Below are positions 60,099 to 64,000 of a stretch of DNA of 64,000 nt, piece by piece. How positions within the stretch are numbered: position 1 is the first letter of the stretch; every line of letters starts with the position of its first letter. This stretch comes from Corynebacterium kefirresidentii (GTDB lineage: Bacteria > Actinomycetota > Actinomycetes > Mycobacteriales > Mycobacteriaceae). Made by a program: the position numbers and the translations under genes. The notes under the pieces are model-generated. The model searched no databases, was not told the DNA's origin, and saw only the letters and a list, made by a program, of their open reading frames with translations. The stretch is from assembly GCA_002154655.1 (NCBI GenBank), contig NGUZ01000005.1:1-64000 (forward strand), read 5' to 3'.

Positions 60099-60362
60099 TT
60101 AGTCCATCTTGTTGAACGCGGAAGCCATGCCGGACTTCTTGTTGGCTGCAGTGTTGCGGTGGAAGACACCCTTGGACACGGACTTGTCCAGGGCGCGGGA
60201 TGCCACGCGCAGCTGCTTTTCAGCAGCAGCCTTGTCGCCAGCGGTAACGGCCTCGCGGAACTTGCGGATCTCGGTACGGACGGCGGAGCGAACGCTCTTG
60301 TTGCGCTGGCGTGCCTTCTCGTTGGTGATAACGCGCTTCTGCTTGGACTTGATATTTGCCAT
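60099..60362 (-). CDS. rpsT: 30S ribosomal protein S20
   Basis: The 87-residue basic helical protein begins [20 protein letters not shown] and ends with [14 protein letters not shown], both typical of S20. AAGAGGT precedes the ATG. A leader of about 155 nt is predicted from the promoter at 60527-60556. Confidence 0.97.
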   Translation of the reverse strand: MANIKSKQKRVITNEKARQRNKSVRSAVRTEIRKFREAVTAGDKAAAEKQLRVASRALDKSVSKGVFHRNTAANKKSGMASAFNKMD

Positions 60363-60526
60363 GGAAAATACCTCTTAGTAATCGAAAGTGATTGACATAG
60401 AAACCGACCTACTCGGACTACTCCCGCGGCCAGCAATCGCTGGCGCGCTCGGCGCTGGTATTCGAAGAGCGAACCCAAGGTCCTGCCCGCCCCGACCAAC
60501 GCGCCCGGCAAGTAAGTAACCAACAT

Positions 60527-60556
60527 ACAATAGCAGTACCGAACCCGACCTGCCAA
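60527..60556 (-). promoter_or_regulatory. rpsT promoter
   Basis: On the minus strand, TTGGCA (60551-60556), an 18-nt spacer and TATTGT (60527-60532) form a good -35/-10 pair. The leader of about 155 nt before rpsT may carry autoregulatory structure, which I cannot assign. Confidence 0.6.
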
Positions 60557-60589
60557 AACTCTCAGCATGGCCGCCTTCTGTGCGACTGG

Positions 60590-61126
60590 TTAGGCCCAGT
60601 GGTAGCGCGCGCGTAACCTATTCGCGATTCTTTCGAACCGGCGTTCGGGAAAAAGTGTGCCTTGTCGGCGCACCTGCTCTTCGGAAACCTCCAGCAAGCG
60701 GTCGAGGCGCACCCAGCAATCGCACCCGGATTCGTCCCACTCGCCGGCGCCGATTTCCAGCCAGGCGTCGTCAAGCGCATGCTTCGGGTTGGGGGAGATA
60801 AGCAAACCCATCACCGTGGTGCGCGTGCGGCCGACAACCAGGATGGCTCGCTCACGTGGCGGGGCCTGCTTGCCTTCGGCCGGGGCCCATACCCAGACCA
60901 CCTCGCCGGAATCAGCCTGGCCATCCATATCGGGGGAGAAAAATATGGAGCGGGGGTGAGAGGCGGTGGCCTCGACCCGGATATCAGCGGCCTTACGCGG
61001 CTCGTGGAACTCGTCCGACCTATCCAGCCCCAACCGGGAATTAATGCGGGTCAGGCCGGTGTCTATGGGCTCGCGCTCGCTGATTCCCAGCGCTTGGCGC
61101 AGTCGGGTGAGCATGGCGCTTTTCAT
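60590..61126 (-). CDS. PemK/MazF-like family protein, divergent from lepA
   Basis: The 178-residue protein has an N-terminal helical part (about 1-60), then a PemK/MazF-like beta-barrel: [11 protein letters not shown], then [25 protein letters not shown]. No antitoxin gene is next to it. A homologue lies beside lepA in mycobacteria too, so it may be a conserved non-toxic member. The conserved MazF Arg and Thr region is only partly visible. ATG at 61126 lies 7 nt after TACAAT, which overlaps the -10 of lepA on the other strand. Confidence 0.8.
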   Translation of the reverse strand: MKSAMLTRLRQALGISEREPIDTGLTRINSRLGLDRSDEFHEPRKAADIRVEATASHPRSIFFSPDMDGQADSGEVVWVWAPAEGKQAPPRERAILVVGRTRTTVMGLLISPNPKHALDDAWLEIGAGEWDESGCDCWVRLDRLLEVSEEQVRRQGTLFPERRFERIANRLRARYHWA

Positions 61127-61144
61127 GTCGACTATTGTAGACGT
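61127..61144. promoter_or_regulatory. 18-bp region with overlapping divergent -10 elements
   Basis: TATTGT (61133-61138, plus) is 6 nt before the lepA ATG. TACAAT (61134-61139, minus) is 7 nt before the PemK-like ATG. The two hexamers overlap by five bases, so one symmetric element can serve both transcripts, both of them leaderless. Confidence 0.7.
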
Positions 61145-62995
61145 ATGTCTGAAAACTTTGCGGCCACGACGTTTACGGATCCCGCCCGAATCCGAAACTT
61201 CTGCATTATTGCTCACATCGACCACGGCAAGTCGACGCTGGCGGACCGCATCCTGCAGCTATCCAAGGTGGTTGCGGAGCGCGATATGCGTGACCAGTTC
61301 CTCGATAATATGGACATTGAGCGCGAGCGCGGCATCACCATTAAGGCGCAGAACGTACGCCTGCCGTGGGTGCCCCAGTCCGGCACCGCGCAGGGGGAGC
61401 AGATTGTCATGCAGATGATCGACACTCCTGGCCACGTGGACTTCACCTACGAGGTCTCCCGCGCCCTTGAGGCATGTGAGGGCGCCATCCTGCTTGTCGA
61501 CGCCGCCCAAGGCATCGAAGCCCAAACCCTCGCCAACCTCTACCTGGCGATGGAAAACGACCTGGAAATCATCCCGGTCCTCAATAAGATCGACCTGCCG
61601 GCCGCCGACCCGGAAAAATACGCGCTGGAAATCGCCAATATCATCGGCTGCGAGCCGGAAGAGGTCCTGCGCGTATCCGGCAAGACCGGCGAGGGTGTGG
61701 TCGAGCTGCTGGACAAGGTCTGTGAGCTGGTGCCGCCGCCGTCCTCCGAGTTCGACGCGGATGCGCCGGCCCGCGCCATGATTTTTGACTCCGTCTATGA
61801 CACCTACCGCGGCGTTGTCACCTATATCCGCATGGTCGATGGCAAACTCACCCCGCGCCAGAAGGTCACCATGATGTCGACCAACGCTAACCACGAGCTG
61901 CTCGAAATCGGCATCGTGTCCCCCACGATGCAAAAGTGTGAGGGCTTGGGCCCCGGCGAGGTGGGCTACCTGATTACCGGCGTAAAGGACGTGCGCGAGA
62001 CCAAGGTGGGAGATACCGTCACCTGGTCCAACGGCGGCGCTGAGACTCCGCTTAAAGGCTATAAGGACCCGGACCCGATGGTCTACTCCGGCCTTTTCCC
62101 CATCTCCCAGGCTGATTTCCCGGACCTGCGCGATGCTTTGGAAAAGCTGCAGCTTAACGACGCCTCCTTGACCTTCGAGCCCGAAACCTCCGTCGCCCTG
62201 GGCTTTGGTTTCCGCTGCGGGTTCTTGGGCCTATTGCATATGGAAATTACCCGCGACCGCTTGGAGCGCGAGTTCGGCCTCGATCTGATTTCTACCGCGC
62301 CGTCGGTGACCTACCGCGTGGTGGCCGAAGACGGCGAAGAAAAGTGGGTTCACAACCCGTCCGACTGGCCGGAAGGAAAGCTTAACGAGGTCTACGAGCC
62401 AGTGGTGAAGATGACCGTCGTCGTGCCCGAGCAATTCGTCGGCCCCACCATGGAGCTCTGCCAGTCCAAGCGCGGCCAGATGGGAGGCATGGATTACCTC
62501 TCCGAGGACCGCGTAGAGCTGCGCTACACCATGCCGCTGGGTGAAATCATCTTCGATTTCTTCGATATGCTCAAGTCCCGTACAAAGGGCTACGCCTCGC
62601 TGAACTACGAGGGGGCCGGCGAGCAGCTCGCGGACTTGGTCAAGGTCGATATCCTGCTCAACGGCGACCCGGTCGACGCCTTCTCCGCCATCGTCCACCG
62701 TGATTCCGCCCAGTGGTACGGCAACAAGATGACCAAGAAGCTCAAGGAGCTCATCCCGCGCCAGCAGTTCGAGGTGCCGGTGCAGGCGGCCATTGGTTCG
62801 AAGATCATTGCCCGCGAGAACATCCGGGCCATGCGCAAGGACGTGCTGGCCAAGTGCTACGGCGGCGATATCTCCCGTAAGCGCAAGCTGTTGGAGAAGC
62901 AGAAGGCCGGTAAGAAGCGCATGAAGACGCTGGGCTCCGTCTCGGTGCCGCAGGAGGCTTTCGTGGCTGCGCTGTCTACCGACGCCGACGATTAA
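61145..62995 (+). CDS. lepA: Elongation factor 4 (back-translocase)
   Basis: LepA is a ribosome-bound GTPase that acts on stalled or mis-translocated ribosomes. The 616-residue protein has the G1 loop [20 protein letters not shown], switch [10 protein letters not shown]3 DTPGHVDF and G4 [10 protein letters not shown]. The LepA-specific C-terminal domain ([21 protein letters not shown]) is present. ATG at 61145 is next to a leaderless promoter. A terminator follows at 63100. Confidence 0.97.
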   Translation: MSENFAATTFTDPARIRNFCIIAHIDHGKSTLADRILQLSKVVAERDMRDQFLDNMDIERERGITIKAQNVRLPWVPQSGTAQGEQIVMQMIDTPGHVDFTYEVSRALEACEGAILLVDAAQGIEAQTLANLYLAMENDLEIIPVLNKIDLPAADPEKYALEIANIIGCEPEEVLRVSGKTGEGVVELLDKVCELVPPPSSEFDADAPARAMIFDSVYDTYRGVVTYIRMVDGKLTPRQKVTMMSTNANHELLEIGIVSPTMQKCEGLGPGEVGYLITGVKDVRETKVGDTVTWSNGGAETPLKGYKDPDPMVYSGLFPISQADFPDLRDALEKLQLNDASLTFEPETSVALGFGFRCGFLGLLHMEITRDRLEREFGLDLISTAPSVTYRVVAEDGEEKWVHNPSDWPEGKLNEVYEPVVKMTVVVPEQFVGPTMELCQSKRGQMGGMDYLSEDRVELRYTMPLGEIIFDFFDMLKSRTKGYASLNYEGAGEQLADLVKVDILLNGDPVDAFSAIVHRDSAQWYGNKMTKKLKELIPRQQFEVPVQAAIGSKIIARENIRAMRKDVLAKCYGGDISRKRKLLEKQKAGKKRMKTLGSVSVPQEAFVAALSTDADD

Positions 62996-63034
62996 CCCCG
63001 TACCCCCTATTGGCAAAGTGGAGCCGAATAGATT

Positions 63035-63051
63035 CTTAACATTTCGTTAAC
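63035..63051 (+). promoter_or_regulatory. Third TTAAC direct repeat, upstream of the phosphoesterase
   Basis: CTTAAC (63035-63040) and GTTAAC (63046-63051) are 11 bp apart, the same period as before pit and the 84-aa gene. However it lies about 205 bp before the phosphoesterase start and on the far side of a terminator, so it is weaker evidence. Confidence 0.35.
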
Positions 63052-63099
63052 GGCTCCCGGGGTGCGGCCGGCAAAAGTTCAAAGTGAGCTGCTCCTATA

Positions 63100-63129
63100 G
63101 GGCGTCCCCACGGCCGGGGACGCCCTTTT
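63100..63129 (+). terminator. Intrinsic terminator after lepA
   Basis: GGGCGTCCCC (63100-63109) pairs perfectly with GGGGACGCCC (63116-63125), followed by TTTT. Confidence 0.85.
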
Positions 63130-63255
63130 AATCTAGTTGCAGTCGGTGTTTTGGCGGCGTTAAATTTCGATTTGAAAGCGACCGATGACTCGCCTGGTGA
63201 GCCACAGCCACTTTCGACCTGCCCCCGCAAATTCTTGACCTAGGTTGGATTTTTA

Positions 63256-64000
63256 ATGAAGCTTCGCTCTCGCGCTGTGGCCCTTTGCGCCGCCGCAGCC
63301 GCCACTACGTCCCTTGTCCCCGGCGTTGCCCAGGCAGCCACCACGACCCCAATTGAACACGTCGTTGTCATTTACTCGGAGAATATTTCCTTCGACCACT
63401 ACTTTGGAACCTACCCAAACGCCGTGAATAAGGACGGCGAAAAGCTGCAGGGCAGCGACAAGGACGCCCCAAAGTTTACCGCCAAGAAGGACACCCCTAA
63501 GGCGAAAAACCTCGAAAATGATGGCGTAATGGGGGACAAGAACCCCAACTCCGTCAAGCCTTTCCGCATCGGGCCAGACCATGCAGTAACTACGGACCAG
63601 AACCACCACTACGGCGATGAGCAGGCCGCATATAACGGCGGCAAGATGGACAAGTTCCCGGAGACTGTATCCACCGACATCGATAAGTCTTCCAACGGCT
63701 ATTATGCCGTTCCAGGCATGACTATGGGCTATTACGACGGCAATACCGTCACCGGAATGTGGAACTACGCGCAAAACTTTGCGATGAACGACAATAGTTA
63801 CTCCACTATCTTCGGCCCATCCACCCCAGGCGCGCTGAATCTAATTTCCGGAACCGTGGCCGGCGGGACCATGCATGACCCAGCCACGGGCGAGCAGAAG
63901 AAGATCGAACCTGGCAAGAACCACGCCCTCGCTGGGGTATCCGAAGATGGCAAGACCGCCACTGTTGTCGGCGACCCAGATCCGCTTTACGACGACTGCT
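63256..64000 (+). CDS. Secreted phosphoesterase (acid phosphatase / phospholipase C family), 3' end outside window
   Basis: The visible 248 residues start with a signal peptide (residues 1-28, cut near AQA). The family signature VVVIYSENISFDHYFGTYP follows; Glu-Asn of SENISFDHYFG normally bind the metal. FGPSTPGALNLISG contains the probable nucleophile Ser. Further residues include HDPATGEQ. The family includes AcpA-type acid phosphatases and non-specific phospholipases C; which one cannot be told from this part. TAGGTT at 63241-63246 is 9 nt before the ATG. The gene runs off the right edge. With the phosphate-type repeats upstream it could serve phosphate scavenging. Confidence 0.85.
   Translation, partial: MKLRSRAVALCAAAAATTSLVPGVAQAATTTPIEHVVVIYSENISFDHYFGTYPNAVNKDGEKLQGSDKDAPKFTAKKDTPKAKNLENDGVMGDKNPNSVKPFRIGPDHAVTTDQNHHYGDEQAAYNGGKMDKFPETVSTDIDKSSNGYYAVPGMTMGYYDGNTVTGMWNYAQNFAMNDNSYSTIFGPSTPGALNLISGTVAGGTMHDPATGEQKKIEPGKNHALAGVSEDGKTATVVGDPDPLYDDC

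Noticed and set aside
60590..61126. A complete toxin-antitoxin module at the PemK/MazF-like gene
   Set aside because: No small antitoxin gene lies upstream; the neighbour is divergent lepA. The family member next to lepA is conserved in related actinobacteria, which speaks against a mobile toxin.

Overview
The window is a stretch of actinobacterial chromosome, most likely from a Corynebacterium species. The evidence is mid-to-high G+C content and neighbourhoods I recognise from corynebacteria: tig / clpP1-clpP2 / clpX, a TetR regulator next to mdh, valS-folC-ndk, rne-rplU-rpmA, obgE-proB-dehydrogenase-proA, nadD-rsfS-gpgP-like and comEA-comEC-holA ... rpsT / lepA. A Spa-type pilus locus with its own class C sortase and a DtxR-family regulator fit the same genus. 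The species cannot be fixed from sequence reading alone.

Layout. 1-3.0 kb: the start of a gene leaving the left edge, tRNA-Gly, a membrane-anchored Asp/Gly-rich protein, tRNA-Pro and trigger factor. 3.0-8.5 kb, minus strand: a Mn-type regulator (mntR-like), then the class Ib ribonucleotide reductase genes nrdI-nrdE-nrdF, a coupled 90-aa unknown and an NADPH:FMN reductase. 8.6-16.4 kb: clpP1-clpP2 behind ClgR-like and SigH-like sites, a peptide transporter, a phosphate permease (pit) with a small membrane partner, an unknown 84-aa gene, an SDR and clpX. 16.4-24.1 kb: TetR regulator, mdh, valS, folC, two small membrane proteins and ndk. 24.4-26.7 kb: divergent arsR/acr3 arsenite-resistance pair and a membrane protein. 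26.9-31.6 kb: a 1278-aa RNase E/G, rplU and rpmA.

32.1-42.5 kb is the main accessory block: a 1970-aa tip-type pilin with ten Cys-paired repeats, an LPATG major pilin, an LASTG base-type pilin and a class C sortase. A candidate internal promoter and a terminator bracket the major-pilin gene, which could set subunit ratios. 42.6-48.9 kb: obgE, proB, two tandem 2-hydroxyacid dehydrogenases, a small membrane protein and proA. 48.9-56.9 kb: cutinase-like secreted hydrolase, nadD, rsfS, a gpgP-like phosphatase, degV, comEA, a ComEC without its nuclease domain, holA, an ankyrin protein and a LysE exporter. 56.9-59.1 kb: a restriction endonuclease-like gene overlapping a Dam-type methylase. 59.4-64.0 kb: TetR regulator, rpsT, a PemK/MazF-like gene divergent from lepA, and the start of a secreted phosphoesterase cut by the right edge.

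Two patterns cross the window. First, about a third of genes carry a TAnnnT hexamer 6-9 nt before the start codon, the layout of leaderless transcripts; lepA and its divergent neighbour appear to share one overlapping -10 element. Second, 11-bp-periodic TTAAC direct repeats lie before pit, the 84-aa gene and, less convincingly, the terminal phosphoesterase, suggesting a phosphate-response regulon. All functional calls are from reading motifs; no database search was run.
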